DNA from: CAZRGV01 sp964599655
Lineage (GTDB): Bacteria; Planctomycetota; Planctomycetia; Isosphaerales; Isosphaeraceae
Assembly: GCA_964599655.1 (NCBI GenBank)
Contig: CAZRGV010000043.1
Coordinates: forward strand, 1-42,962
DNA length: 42,962 nt
Direction of reading: 5' to 3'
This document shows, one piece after another, positions 9,176-18,259 of this stretch; the stretch's first letter is position 1, and each line of letters opens with the position of its first letter. Both the position numbers and the translations under genes were made by a program. The notes below the pieces were generated by a model that worked only from the letters and a program-made list of their open reading frames with translations, did no database searches and was not told the origin of the DNA.

Positions 9176-9895
9176 TTACTTCGACGTTGTGGATCCATGC
9201 GGCCGGCCCCAGACCCGGATCTCGTCGAAGAGGCCCGTATCATCGAAGGAGCCGACGCCCATCCGGCCGTGCGTGAAGGTCTTGTCGTGAGCCGTCATGG
9301 CGGGCTTGTTCATGTCGTCAAAGAAGACCTGGATCAGGCCGTCGTCAACCTTGCGGACGATCCGAACGTGATGCCATCCATCGGTCCAGGGCGTACCCTT
9401 GGTGCGGTCCTCGGCGATCGACACCCGGGGCTGATCATTGACGAGGAAGATGCTGTTCGCGTGCTCGTCGGCGGCTTTTCCCAGGTGGACGTAGTAGAAG
9501 TGGCTCGGGTCCTGGTGCCCGAAGAAGACGCAGAGGTCGCGATGTCCGTAGTCGCGGGTCGTCGAGCGAACCTTCAGGTCGAGCACGAAATCGCCGGTCT
9601 CGACCTTGGGCATGAGAGCGATATTGAACGGTGATCGCACCTTGGGCTCGTACTTGCTGGCCTGGTGCTGGTCGAGAACGTGGTTGCCGTCGATGCTCCG
9701 GATTTGCCAGGCGTTCTTGTCGGTGAAGTCCCAACCGCCGAGGTCGCCGTTTTCAAAGTCGGCCTGGAACAGCAAGGGCAAATCCGCCGCGACCTTGGGG
9801 CGGGGTTCCTCGTCCGACGCGACGACGGCGCGGAGCAGGAACAGTCCGCCGAAGACCAGCCACAAAACCGCGTTCCGCCATTCTCGAATCCGCAC
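9176..9895 (-). CDS. Secreted concanavalin-like (DUF1080/LamG-type) protein
   Basis: 239 residues. A signal peptide (REWRNAVLWLVFGGLFLLRAVVAS) is followed by one beta-sandwich domain: FENGDLGGWDF, FVLDLKVRSTTRDYGHRDLCVFFGHQD, FYYVHLG, WHHVRIVRKVDDGLIQVFFDD and GRMGVGSFDDTGLFDEIRVWG. This is the pattern of laminin-G or DUF1080 (3-keto-disaccharide hydrolase-like) folds, which are very numerous in planctomycetes. I chose the GTG start at 9895 because a strong GGAGG lies 6 bases upstream and it gives a normal signal peptide; an in-frame ATG at 9937 would place basic residues ahead of it. Likely glycan binding or hydrolysis; the substrate is unknown. Confidence 0.8.
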   Translation of the reverse strand: MRIREWRNAVLWLVFGGLFLLRAVVASDEEPRPKVAADLPLLFQADFENGDLGGWDFTDKNAWQIRSIDGNHVLDQHQASKYEPKVRSPFNIALMPKVETGDFVLDLKVRSTTRDYGHRDLCVFFGHQDPSHFYYVHLGKAADEHANSIFLVNDQPRVSIAEDRTKGTPWTDGWHHVRIVRKVDDGLIQVFFDDMNKPAMTAHDKTFTHGRMGVGSFDDTGLFDEIRVWGRPHGSTTSK

Positions 9896-9999
9896 ACGCC
9901 ACCTCCGATGTCTTCCGAGAGAGCCGGTTCGACCCATTGAGGCGCAGCCTTCTCCGGCGATAGCAATAGAGCCGATGCGAGGGCGTTTCGCCAGGGGGT

Positions 10000-11250
10000 T
10001 CAGGTCAACCGTGCCACGAGGATCGTCATGTCGTCCTGAAGAGACTCCTGACCCAGGAACGCGTCGAGCCGGCCACGGATTGCCAAGATGATCGCGGTCG
10101 GGTCGTGTTGGTCGGCGTCCAGAAAGGCGCGATGCAGGTTTTCGATGCCGAACTGAACCCCGCCGGAATCTCTTGCCTCGGTGAGCCCATCCGAAAAGAG
10201 CAGGATGCGCGCGTGCCGTCCGAGCTCGATCTCTCCCTCCTCGAATCCGAAGCCCGCGCGTGTGCCGAGCGGAAGCCCCGACGTACGAAGCGACTGAATC
10301 TTCCCCTCGTCGAGCACCAGGATCGGTGGATGACCCGCCAGCACGAAACGCATTCGTTGCGATCGAGGGTCGACGATCGCCGCCGCCGCGGTGACGAACC
10401 GGTCTTCGAACAGCTCGCCAATGGCCATGTCGAGCCAGGTCATCAAGGAGGGTAGATCGTCGGCCTTCGCCAACTGGGCCAGCAAGGCCGCCTTGACGGT
10501 CGAAACCACGAGTGCGGCTTGCACGCCGTGTCCCATGGCGTCGGCGAGGAAAAGAAACGTTCGTCCGTCGGGCAAGGGGACGACGTCGAAGAGATCGCCG
10601 CCGACCTCCGTGGCCGGCTCGTAACACCAGGCGGTCGAGAGCCCGTGGGCATGCGTCGGCCCTTGCGGCAAGATCGAGCGCTGAACGTAACCGGCGACCT
10701 TCAGGTCCTCGGCGTTCCGATCCAGCTCGGCGGCCAGCAGCTTCGCGGTCTGCTTCAAGGTGTCGCGGGCGCGCTTCAACGAGGTCTGGGTAGCCAGCCT
10801 CGCCTGAAGGATCGGCAGGTTGATCGGCTTGGTGACGTAGTCGTTGGCCCCGAGCTTGAGGCCCTCGACGATATCCTCGGTCTCTCCCAGGCCCGAGACC
10901 AGGATGACCGGCAGATCCACCGTCGCTAGCCGAGTCCGGAGCCGCCGCAGGACGTCCAGCCCCGAAACCCGGGGCATCATGATGTCGAGCAGAACCACGT
11001 CGGGACGATCGGTGTCAATGATCTCGAGCGCTTCCTGGCCGCTGTGGGCGGGAATGACCTCGTAGCCGATCCGCTCGAGATGCACGGTCAAAAGCTCGAC
11101 ATTCAACGGGTGGTCATCCGCCACCAACACCCGAGTCCGAGCCGTGGCGCGCGAGACTTCGGCCGGACGCGAGGACGCAATGGGTCCGCGGCCATCACCC
11201 ATCGGGGTCAAATCCGACTCGAACCCCTTCGATCCAGAGAAACTGGACAT
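10000..11250 (-). CDS. Response regulator with PP2C-type serine phosphatase output (RsbU/SpoIIE-like)
   Basis: 416 residues, soluble. A receiver domain spans about residues 40-155 with acidic residues VADDHP, the phospho-acceptor Asp89 in LLDIMMP and the conserved Lys in YVTKPI. A helical linker (about 160-200) leads to a SpoIIE/RsbU PP2C phosphatase at about 205-416, with GGDLFDV, LADAMGHGVQAAL, FSDGLTEA and DDMTILVA supplying the metal-binding aspartates. Such proteins dephosphorylate an anti-anti-sigma (STAS) protein to release a stress sigma factor. No STAS or anti-sigma partner is adjacent, so the target is unknown. The N-terminal ~35 residues look disordered, so the real start could be slightly downstream. 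Confidence 0.93.
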   Translation of the reverse strand: MSSFSGSKGFESDLTPMGDGRGPIASSRPAEVSRATARTRVLVADDHPLNVELLTVHLERIGYEVIPAHSGQEALEIIDTDRPDVVLLDIMMPRVSGLDVLRRLRTRLATVDLPVILVSGLGETEDIVEGLKLGANDYVTKPINLPILQARLATQTSLKRARDTLKQTAKLLAAELDRNAEDLKVAGYVQRSILPQGPTHAHGLSTAWCYEPATEVGGDLFDVVPLPDGRTFLFLADAMGHGVQAALVVSTVKAALLAQLAKADDLPSLMTWLDMAIGELFEDRFVTAAAAIVDPRSQRMRFVLAGHPPILVLDEGKIQSLRTSGLPLGTRAGFGFEEGEIELGRHARILLFSDGLTEARDSGGVQFGIENLHRAFLDADQHDPTAIILAIRGRLDAFLGQESLQDDMTILVARLT

Positions 11251-11470
11251 GATGGTTCGTTTCCGGGATCGCCCGTCAGACCCCGATCCATCGCGGGTTA
11301 CGTCGACCCCTCGTAAGACGTTCGCGTTGCGGAACGGAACACCGAGTGGACCGGTCCCGTTGACACTCGCACGAACTCAGGGACCGAAAAGATCCACTCT
11401 TGTATCATAGCAAATAACGGTCCGTGTACGAGAGATCGTTTCCAGAAACAGGATCCTCGTTGCGAAATCC

Positions 11471-11506
11471 TCGCCGGTCGGACAAGAGGCTCGGTCCGAC
11501 CGGCGA
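11471..11506 (-). terminator. Hairpin terminator of the HEAT/cytochrome gene
   Basis: A perfect 13-bp inverted repeat (TCGCCGGTCGGAC with GTCCGACCGGCGA) and a 10-base loop starts 8 bases beyond the stop codon at 11515. It lacks a clear T tract, as is usual in high-GC genomes. Confidence 0.6.
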
Positions 11507-11514
11507 AGGTTGGC

Positions 11515-14487
11515 TCACTTCGGGCTGGCCGCCGGCGCGTCGCCGCGAAGGCTTCGCAAATAGGCCAGCAGGTCGGCCATGGCTTCCGGAGAAATGTCCT
11601 TCTCCAGGCCCTCGGGCATGAGAGAGAGCCCCGTGGACGCCATCTCGTCGATCCGGTCTCGTGGGACGATATCACTGGCCCCTTCGGCCCGCTTCAAGGT
11701 GACGGCCGTCGCCGACTCGTCGGCGATGATGCCCGTCAGAACCCGCCCGTCCGTCGTGGCGATCGTGTAATTCAAATAAGTGGGGGCGACCTCGCGATTC
11801 GGGTCGAGGATATGCACCATCAGGTCCTCGGGCGTCCGGTTGGTGGTCGTCGCCAGGTTCGGTCCCACGTCGGTTCCATGATCCTCGGCCTTGTGGCAGG
11901 TCGCGCAAACCTTGCGGAAGACCTCGCGCCCGCGATCGGGCTGTCCACCCAGGTCCAGCACCCTTCGGTAGGCCGCGATCACCGGCGCGCGATCCGACCG
12001 GGCTTGATCTCCGAGAAGTTTGCTGGCGCGCTCACGAATAGACTTGTTCGGATTCTGGATCAATTGCTGACGTCGAGCCGGCTCGAGGTCCGCGAGCGGG
12101 ACCGCCTTGCTCGCCAGCGCGTCGAGCAGCGCCGCCGCCCGATCGGTCCGGGCCAGCAGGGCCTCGGCCGCTTCGCGACGCACGGACGGTCCCATCACCT
12201 TCCAGCGGGCCGTGATCGCCGGACCGACGCGAGAATCGTCCACCGTGGCCAGCGTCTGGAGCGCGGCGAGCTGGACGTCGACGGGCTGTCGAGGATTGAG
12301 CAGCTCGGGCAAGACCTCCAACGCCGGTTCGACCGGTCCCAGACCCAGGAGGCGGATGGCCTCGATCCGCGACGCCGGCGTCCGCGACTCGTCGGCCGCC
12401 GTGGCCGCCGCCGTCTCGAAGAGAGGGGCCAGCGTGGCCGAGGCCGGTCCCTTCACGAGGGCCCGGAGCGAGCCCCCCGAGCGTTGCAGGCCTCGGCCCA
12501 GACCCAGCACGACGACCCTCGTCGTGGCGGGATCGGCCCCCGGGCCAGCGAACCTCGCGAGCAGCGGCGCGATCTCTTCCGGCTTGTTCCCGGCGCCCGC
12601 GAGCTCGGCAAGGTCCGCGAGCCAGGTTCGGCCCTCGGGCTGGTCCAGATGCCCGGTTTTCGCGAGGGCCTCGACGAACTCCGTCAGCCGGCCCGCGATC
12701 GAGCTGAGGACCGCGACACGGATCCAACGGCTCCCGGCGTCTCGACTCGCGAGGGATGCCAGCGCTTCCACCGCCTTCGGACCGGGCACCTCGCCGATCG
12801 AGAACGCGGCCTGGAACCGGACCATCGCGTCGGGATCGCCGGCCAGGGCCAGGAGGGGTTTCGCCTGTTCCTGGTTCGTCCGGGCGAACGGCTCGACGAG
12901 CCTCGCGGCCTGTTCTCGCACGTTCGCGTCGGAGTCCGTCAACGCCGGAGCGACGTCCTCGAAGGTCAACGTTCCGAGAGCGTCGAGCGTCCAGAGGGCA
13001 TGAACGCGGCCCAGAGCGTTCGGCCGGCTTCGAGCGAGCTCGCGGAGCAGGGCGGTGGCCGCCGGATCGTTCCGTTCGATCAGGAGCCGTTGCGCCGTTT
13101 CTCGCCACCAGGCGTCGCGATCGGCCAGCAACGAGACAAGCTCGGCGGTGCTGGCGTTGCTCAGCGCCGGCTTCGATCGTCTCTGGAAGCCGTCGGGAAC
13201 GAGATGATAGAGCCGGCCTCGGTCGTGGCCGCTGGTCAGGTCGAGGTGCATCTTGATCGGCTCGGGGATCGAGAACGGATGCTCGATCGTCTCGCGATAC
13301 ATGTCGAGGATCAGGAGCGTGCCGTCCGGCGTGTTGGCGAAGTTGACCGGGCGGAACCAGTTGTCGGTCGACGCCAGGAACTCCACCTTCTCGTCGGCGC
13401 GGACGGCCTTGAAGATCGGGCCGTCCTTCTCGACGAGCTTGCGGTGGACGAGGTTTCCGCCGACGTCGCCGATGAAGGCGTTGCCCCGGTATTCCTCGGG
13501 AAAGGCCGTTCCACGGTAGATCGTCACGCCGGTGGCCGACGTGAAGAAGCCGGTCGCGACCAGCTCGGTCTTGGGGGCTCGCTTGACGAAGTCGGGGTCG
13601 GCGGCGCGCTGTCGGGTGCGGACGATCCGCCAGGGCTCGGCCGGGCTGATCCGGTAAACCGGCCCCGCGCCGCCTTCCACGGGGATATCCACGACCGGCG
13701 ACGGAGCCGCCAGCGCCCGGTTCCGTTCGAGGTATCGCGAGGGCAGAACGATCTGCCGAATATGGTTGCTGTTATTGCAAACGAACCGGTGCCCCCAGTT
13801 GTCGAAGGTATGGCCGAACTGCCCGCCGCCGGAGATTGCCTCGAAGGCCGAGCCATCGGGCTTGAAGCGGAAGTCGCGGCCTCGAACCGACACCGGTTTG
13901 CGGTCGGGGTGGGTCATGTTCTGGATGTCGCCGCCGTTGCCGCCCGAGGCGCCATAAATCCAGCCGTCGGTGCCCCAGAGCAGGCCGTTGACCAGGGCTT
14001 GCACGTTCTGGGTTCCGAAGCCGCGGAACATCACCTTCTTGACGTCCGCCTTGCCGTCGCCGTTGGTATCCTTGGCGTAGAGGATGTCCGGGGCCACGGC
14101 GATGAACACGCCGCCGTCGTAAGGCACGACGCCCGTCGGCCACGACAGGCCATCGACGAAGATCGTCGAGGTTTCGAACACGCCGTCGCCGTCACGATCC
14201 TCGAGACGTCGCACGTTGCCGCTGGGGACGTCCTCGGGATAGGGATACCCTCGCATCTCGACGACGTAGAGCCGGCCGTCGGCGTCGAAGCAGACCGAGA
14301 CGGGGTCGGTCACGACCGGCTCCACGGCGGCCTGCAAGAGGTGAAACCCCTTGTGAAGCTGAAACGTCGCGAGCGCCTTGTCGGGCTCGGTCGGCTTCAA
14401 CCGGGGAAGTTCCTTGGCCAGGTCGTTGTCGCCGGCCAGGGCCGCCAGGGGGAACAGCAACAAGGCGAGAGCAATGCGTCGTGGCAT
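11515..14487 (-). CDS. Large secreted PQQ-dehydrogenase-like / HEAT-repeat / cytochrome c protein (planctomycete membrane-bound dehydrogenase type)
   Basis: 990 residues. A signal peptide (PRRIALALLLFPLAALAG) is followed by a beta-propeller of the soluble sugar dehydrogenase type over about 30-420: VCFDADGRLYVVEMRGYPYPEDVP, DRDGDGVFET, GFGTQNVQALVNGLLWGTDGWIYGASGGNGG. Then come HEAT-like alpha repeats (about 430-830) and a C-terminal haem domain with the CATCH site beginning at Cys861, GPNLATT, and a distal Met region near LSLMPEGLEKDISPEAMADLLAYLRSL. This three-part architecture is a hallmark of Planctomycetes; a role in periplasmic oxidation of sugars or alcohols is inferred, not shown. An alternative start at 14511 adds eight residues and has a GAGG about 10 bases upstream. 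Visibly GC-rich codon use throughout. Confidence 0.9.
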   Translation of the reverse strand: MPRRIALALLLFPLAALAGDNDLAKELPRLKPTEPDKALATFQLHKGFHLLQAAVEPVVTDPVSVCFDADGRLYVVEMRGYPYPEDVPSGNVRRLEDRDGDGVFETSTIFVDGLSWPTGVVPYDGGVFIAVAPDILYAKDTNGDGKADVKKVMFRGFGTQNVQALVNGLLWGTDGWIYGASGGNGGDIQNMTHPDRKPVSVRGRDFRFKPDGSAFEAISGGGQFGHTFDNWGHRFVCNNSNHIRQIVLPSRYLERNRALAAPSPVVDIPVEGGAGPVYRISPAEPWRIVRTRQRAADPDFVKRAPKTELVATGFFTSATGVTIYRGTAFPEEYRGNAFIGDVGGNLVHRKLVEKDGPIFKAVRADEKVEFLASTDNWFRPVNFANTPDGTLLILDMYRETIEHPFSIPEPIKMHLDLTSGHDRGRLYHLVPDGFQRRSKPALSNASTAELVSLLADRDAWWRETAQRLLIERNDPAATALLRELARSRPNALGRVHALWTLDALGTLTFEDVAPALTDSDANVREQAARLVEPFARTNQEQAKPLLALAGDPDAMVRFQAAFSIGEVPGPKAVEALASLASRDAGSRWIRVAVLSSIAGRLTEFVEALAKTGHLDQPEGRTWLADLAELAGAGNKPEEIAPLLARFAGPGADPATTRVVVLGLGRGLQRSGGSLRALVKGPASATLAPLFETAAATAADESRTPASRIEAIRLLGLGPVEPALEVLPELLNPRQPVDVQLAALQTLATVDDSRVGPAITARWKVMGPSVRREAAEALLARTDRAAALLDALASKAVPLADLEPARRQQLIQNPNKSIRERASKLLGDQARSDRAPVIAAYRRVLDLGGQPDRGREVFRKVCATCHKAEDHGTDVGPNLATTTNRTPEDLMVHILDPNREVAPTYLNYTIATTDGRVLTGIIADESATAVTLKRAEGASDIVPRDRIDEMASTGLSLMPEGLEKDISPEAMADLLAYLRSLRGDAPAASPK

Positions 14488-14701
14488 GGTGGGACATCCG
14501 AAGAGGGACATTCGGGGTGGACCTCGATTGTAGGAGGTTGGCCCGCCCGGCCTCAAGACGCCGTCGGTGGACCCGGGCCTCGACTCCGACAGGGACCGCC
14601 GCGGGGCTCGTTCGCGAACCTGATGCCTCGCAACGGTTCGGGAGGTCCCGTACGATCGAGCGGTTGAGCGACGTTTCCGCGATTCCGGGAGTCTTCCAGA
14701 G

Positions 14702-15367
14702 ATGGGCGAGCCGCGATTGATTCCCCTCGACTTCCGCGAGTATCCACCGGCCGAGATGGCCCGCCGTTCCTCCGAATTCCTCGACGAGATGCGGCGAAGG
14801 CGGACCGTCCGCGACTTTTCCGACCGTCCCGTCCCTCGCAGCCTCATCGAGGACTGCCTCCGAGCCGCGGGGACCGCGCCCAGCGGGGCCAACCAGCAGC
14901 CCTGGCACTTCGTGGTCGTCACCAACCCGGAGATCAAGCGGCGGATCCGAGAGGCCGCCGAGATTGAGGAGCGAGACTTCTACAACGAGCGAGCCCCGGC
15001 CGACTGGCTCGAAGCGATCGCTCCGCTCGGAACCGACGCTCAGAAGCCCTTCCTCGAAACGGCCCCTTACCTGATCGTCATCTTCGGCCTGTCCTACGGC
15101 ATCGACGAGGATCGAAAGCGGGTCAAGCATTACTACGTCAACGAGTCGGTCGGCATCGCGACCGGCATCCTCATCACCGCCCTGCATCACGCGGGTCTGG
15201 CCACCTTGACGCATACGCCAAGCCCGATGAAATTCCTGAACACGATCCTCAACCGACCGCGCAACGAACGGCCATTCCTCATTCTCGTGGTCGGCTACCC
15301 GGCCGAGAGGGCGAAGGTGCCCCTGATTCACAAGAAACCGATCGAGAAGTTCGTCACCTTTCTGTGA
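14702..15367 (+). CDS. Nitroreductase family protein, iodotyrosine-deiodinase-like
   Basis: 221-residue flavin-dependent protein. Family landmarks: RRRRTVRDFSDRPVPR (residues 31-46), GTAPSGANQQPWHFVVV (57-73), an active-site lid region around ERDFYNERAPADWLEAI (90-106), HYYVNESVGIATG (143-155) and THTPSPMKFLN (170-180). The THTPSP segment, the VNESVGIATG helix and the NERPFLILVVGYPA end are those of the IYD/dehalogenase branch rather than of general NfsB-type nitroreductases. Bacterial IYD homologues reductively dehalogenate halotyrosines using FMN; the in vivo role is generally unknown. The gene is divergent from the HEAT/cytochrome gene and convergent with the aldo/keto reductase. A nearly complete typical length is present. 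Confidence 0.9.
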   Translation: MGEPRLIPLDFREYPPAEMARRSSEFLDEMRRRRTVRDFSDRPVPRSLIEDCLRAAGTAPSGANQQPWHFVVVTNPEIKRRIREAAEIEERDFYNERAPADWLEAIAPLGTDAQKPFLETAPYLIVIFGLSYGIDEDRKRVKHYYVNESVGIATGILITALHHAGLATLTHTPSPMKFLNTILNRPRNERPFLILVVGYPAERAKVPLIHKKPIEKFVTFL

Positions 15368-15370
15368 GCC

Positions 15371-15400
15371 GAGGCCCGGGACCCTGGATCGCCGGGCCTC
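15371..15400. terminator. Hairpin between convergent genes
   Basis: GAGGCCCGG at 15371-15379 pairs perfectly with CCGGGCCTC at 15392-15400, with a 12-base loop. It lies just after the nitroreductase stop and before the stop of the convergent aldo/keto reductase, so it may terminate either transcript. Confidence 0.6.
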
Positions 15401-15438
15401 CTAGCCGGAGGGCATCACGACGGCCAACGAGCCGCCCA

Positions 15439-16452
15439 TCACGTCAGAGGTTGCCCGTAGGCGACCTTCCAGCTCGATTCGGCGGAAAGTCGGAGCCCCT
15501 CCATGGCCAGGGCGCGGGCCTCGTCCTCCGAAAGGGGTGTCGCCTTCGCGACCGTCTCGGCCGCTTTTTCCAGCTCGGCAACGTTCTCGAGGCCAATCAC
15601 GGCGACGCAGACCCCAGGGATCGAGAGCGCGTAGCGAATCGCCTGCTCGTAATGGTCCTCGGGCAGGCGGAATCCCTTCTCCCCGTTGCCGGCGCCACCG
15701 AGAACTTTCATCGCGACCAGTCCCAGGTTCTCGCGGTGGGCGCGGGCCCAGACCTTGTGCTCGAAGTCGTAGGTGTGCTGGACCACGAAGTTGACCGCGT
15801 TCATCAGGACGTCGATGTCGCCGGTGTCGATCGCGGCGTGGAAGCGGGTCGGATGCAGGTGGCCGCTCGCGCCGATGAACCGGACAACGCCCTGCCGCTT
15901 CGCCTCCTTCAGGGCCCCGAGCGCTCCCCTCGGCCCGAACGTCATTTTCAGGTCGGGCCATCGCGGCTCATCGCCGATGTTGTGCAGATGGACGAGGTCG
16001 AGGTGGTCGGTTTGCAGCCGCTTCATGCTCTGTCGAAGCAGCGTCCAGGTTCCCTCGTAGGTCGGCTCTTCCGTCTTGGTCACGAGGAAGACCTTCTCCC
16101 GGATCTCGGGAAGGCTCGGCCCCATCTTTTCTTCGGCGTAGCCTCGCTGCGCGTTGCCGTAGTTCGGGGCCACGTCGAGGTAGTTGACGCCCAGCTCCAG
16201 GGCGCGATGGAGCGTCTTCCGCACGTCTTCGACCGAGACGCTCTCGCGCTGGAAGTGAGCACAGCCGATGCCGAGCCTCGAAACCTCGACGCCGGTCCGT
16301 CCCAGGACGACCTTGGGCACGTTGATCCGGCCAACCGCCTGCTCTCGCGCGAAGCCCAGGGAGGATGTCGCCGCCAGCCCGCCGAGCACGGCCCCCGTTC
16401 CCTGGAGGAAATCACGACGGGAGAGTGACGCCTTCGAAGGTTGGCGGTCCAT
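15439..16452 (-). CDS. Tat-exported aldo/keto reductase
   Basis: 337 residues. The N-terminus carries a twin-arginine signal (SRRDFLQG at 11-18, then GAVLGGLAATSSLGFA), so the enzyme is probably folded with cofactor before export. The AKR barrel has the catalytic tetrad signals: Asp in LDVAPNYG, Tyr in the same segment, Lys in FLVTKTE and His in LDLVHLHNI. ATG 16452 is set by a GGAGG eight bases upstream and by the Tat motif; the frame is open further upstream but that part is not protein-like. Periplasmic AKRs with Tat leaders are common in planctomycetes; the substrate is unknown. Convergent with the deiodinase-like gene and divergent from the sulfatase. Confidence 0.92.
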   Translation of the reverse strand: MDRQPSKASLSRRDFLQGTGAVLGGLAATSSLGFAREQAVGRINVPKVVLGRTGVEVSRLGIGCAHFQRESVSVEDVRKTLHRALELGVNYLDVAPNYGNAQRGYAEEKMGPSLPEIREKVFLVTKTEEPTYEGTWTLLRQSMKRLQTDHLDLVHLHNIGDEPRWPDLKMTFGPRGALGALKEAKRQGVVRFIGASGHLHPTRFHAAIDTGDIDVLMNAVNFVVQHTYDFEHKVWARAHRENLGLVAMKVLGGAGNGEKGFRLPEDHYEQAIRYALSIPGVCVAVIGLENVAELEKAAETVAKATPLSEDEARALAMEGLRLSAESSWKVAYGQPLT

Positions 16453-16652
16453 GGATTTGACCTCCGCGTTCAGGACATGAGCCAAGTCGAACAAGACGAA
16501 GCATCCGTCGGAAAACGGCGGGAACCCGCTTCGCCCGCCTAGAATCGGGATAACCGAAACGTTTTGCGGAGTCCAGCGCCGAACGCTACGCTTTCCCTGA
16601 GCCGCCGCAACCATCGCGTGCTCCGCAATCGACCTCGCGGGAGACTTCGATC

Positions 16653-18236
16653 ATGACCTCGCTCGTCCCAACCCTTCTGGCCCTGTCCTTGATCGCGCAA
16701 ACGGTCGATCGCGCATCGTCTCCGCGCGAGGGTCATCCCCCCAACGTGCTGGTCATTCTCGCCGACCAGCATCGGTTCGATTGCCTGGGCGCGATGGGCC
16801 ATCCCGATATCAAGACGCCGAACCTCGATCGCCTCGCCGCCGACGGCGTGCTCTTCCGCAATAGCTTCTGCACCTGGCCGGTCTGCACGCCCTCGCGCTA
16901 CTCGCTCATCAGCGGCCTCTCCGTTCAGCAGCACGGAGGCCGCTCCAACCGCGCGACCCTTCCACCCAGCATCGCGACGTTTCCGGCCTCGCTCCGCGAC
17001 GCTGGCTACGACACCGCCACCGTCGGCAAGATGCATTTCATGCCGGCGTATCTCGACGTCGGCTTTCGCCGCATGTTTCTCGCCGAGCAAAACGGCCGGG
17101 GACGGCTGGTCGACGACTATCACCGCGATCTCCGGAAACACGGTTTGATCGACTCGGTCGACCTGATCGACCAGGAGCCGCCGTTTCGCCGCCATGCCCC
17201 CGACTCCTACTGGCAGACCTTCGGCGCGGGTCCGTCCAACCTTCCCGAAGAACACCACTCCACCACCTGGATCGGCAACCGCGCGCTGGAAATCCTCGAG
17301 GGCTGGGATCCCAACACCCCAGGATTGTTGATGGTCAGCTTCATCAAGCCCCATCACCCGTTTGATCCGCCTCGCCCGTGGGATTCCATGTACGACCCCC
17401 AATCGCTCACCATCCTGCCCGGCTGGACCGACGACGAGCCGGACGTCGATCGCCAGCAGAGCCGGGGCTACTTCGACAACACCACCCTCACCAAACCGGC
17501 CTTGCGGCGGGTGATGGCCCACTACTACGCCACGATCTCGCAGCTCGACGCCCAGGTCGGCCGAATGATCGACGCATTGAAGCGCAAGGGGCTCTACGAC
17601 AACACCCTGATCGTCTACACCGCCGACCACGGCGAGTTCCTCGGCTTCCACCACATGATCCTCAAGGGCAACCACATGTACGACCCCTTGATCAAGGTGC
17701 CCTTGATCGTCAAGTTCCCCGCGAACCGCCACGCGAAGTCGGTCCGCGACGCCCTCGTCAGCTCGATCGACGTCACCGCGACCATCCTGCAAGAAACCGC
17801 TCGGCCGCTCGCCCCCGACATGCGAGGCCGCCCCCTGGAACCGATCCTCTCCGGCCGTCGACCCGAACGAGCCCTCGTCTTCGCCGAGGATGGCGCCCAG
17901 ACGATGGTCCGCACCAAGACCCGCAAGCTCCTCTACTCGAGCCGACCCGGTCAGTCCATGTTCTTTGATCTCGAGAACGACCCCCTCGAGTTACGGAACC
18001 TGATCGATGACCCCAGCCGGCAAGCCGAGATCCAGGCACTCAAGGAGGCCCTGCTCGCCTGGTACCAGACCGAGACCCGCACGGGGCCGTACCTGAACCT
18101 CGAGAGCCGCCAGATCGACCAGCCGAATGTCCCTAACGATCGCGTCGAGGCCGAAGCCGCCATGGAGCGTTATATCAACGAGAGGATGGAGACGCTCCGT
18201 CCCGACCCCTCGCAACCGTTCAACCCTCGACGTTGA
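16653..18236 (+). CDS. Secreted sulfatase (arylsulfatase family S1)
   Basis: 527 residues. A short signal sequence (LVPTLLALSLIAQT) precedes the sulfatase domain. The metal-binding start is NVLVILADQHRFDCLG. The formylglycine site is the Cys-type motif C-T-P-S-R beginning at Cys78 (WPVCTPSRYSLISG), so activity needs a formylglycine-generating enzyme, not present in this window. Other family segments are TATVGKMHF, IKPHHPFDPP, IVYTADHGEFLGFH, KVPLIVKFP and the C-terminal FFDLENDPLELRNL. GGGAG lies nine bases before the start. It probably removes sulfate esters from algal or animal polysaccharides; the neighbouring fucosidase about 8 kb away suggests fucose- or sulfate-rich glycans, but that link is an inference. 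Confidence 0.94.
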   Translation: MTSLVPTLLALSLIAQTVDRASSPREGHPPNVLVILADQHRFDCLGAMGHPDIKTPNLDRLAADGVLFRNSFCTWPVCTPSRYSLISGLSVQQHGGRSNRATLPPSIATFPASLRDAGYDTATVGKMHFMPAYLDVGFRRMFLAEQNGRGRLVDDYHRDLRKHGLIDSVDLIDQEPPFRRHAPDSYWQTFGAGPSNLPEEHHSTTWIGNRALEILEGWDPNTPGLLMVSFIKPHHPFDPPRPWDSMYDPQSLTILPGWTDDEPDVDRQQSRGYFDNTTLTKPALRRVMAHYYATISQLDAQVGRMIDALKRKGLYDNTLIVYTADHGEFLGFHHMILKGNHMYDPLIKVPLIVKFPANRHAKSVRDALVSSIDVTATILQETARPLAPDMRGRPLEPILSGRRPERALVFAEDGAQTMVRTKTRKLLYSSRPGQSMFFDLENDPLELRNLIDDPSRQAEIQALKEALLAWYQTETRTGPYLNLESRQIDQPNVPNDRVEAEAAMERYINERMETLRPDPSQPFNPRR

Positions 18237-18259
18237 ATCGAGGCGATCGTTTCGCGGGA

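Noticed and set aside
11812..14667. Very long plus-strand frame of 951 codons opposite the HEAT/cytochrome gene
   Set aside because: Antisense to a gene with signal peptide, propeller and CxxCH; the shadow is Arg-rich with no recognisable domain.
16500..16614. Extending the aldo/keto reductase to an upstream start near 16614
   Set aside because: GGAGG and the Tat motif fix the start at 16452; the upstream part is not conserved-looking.
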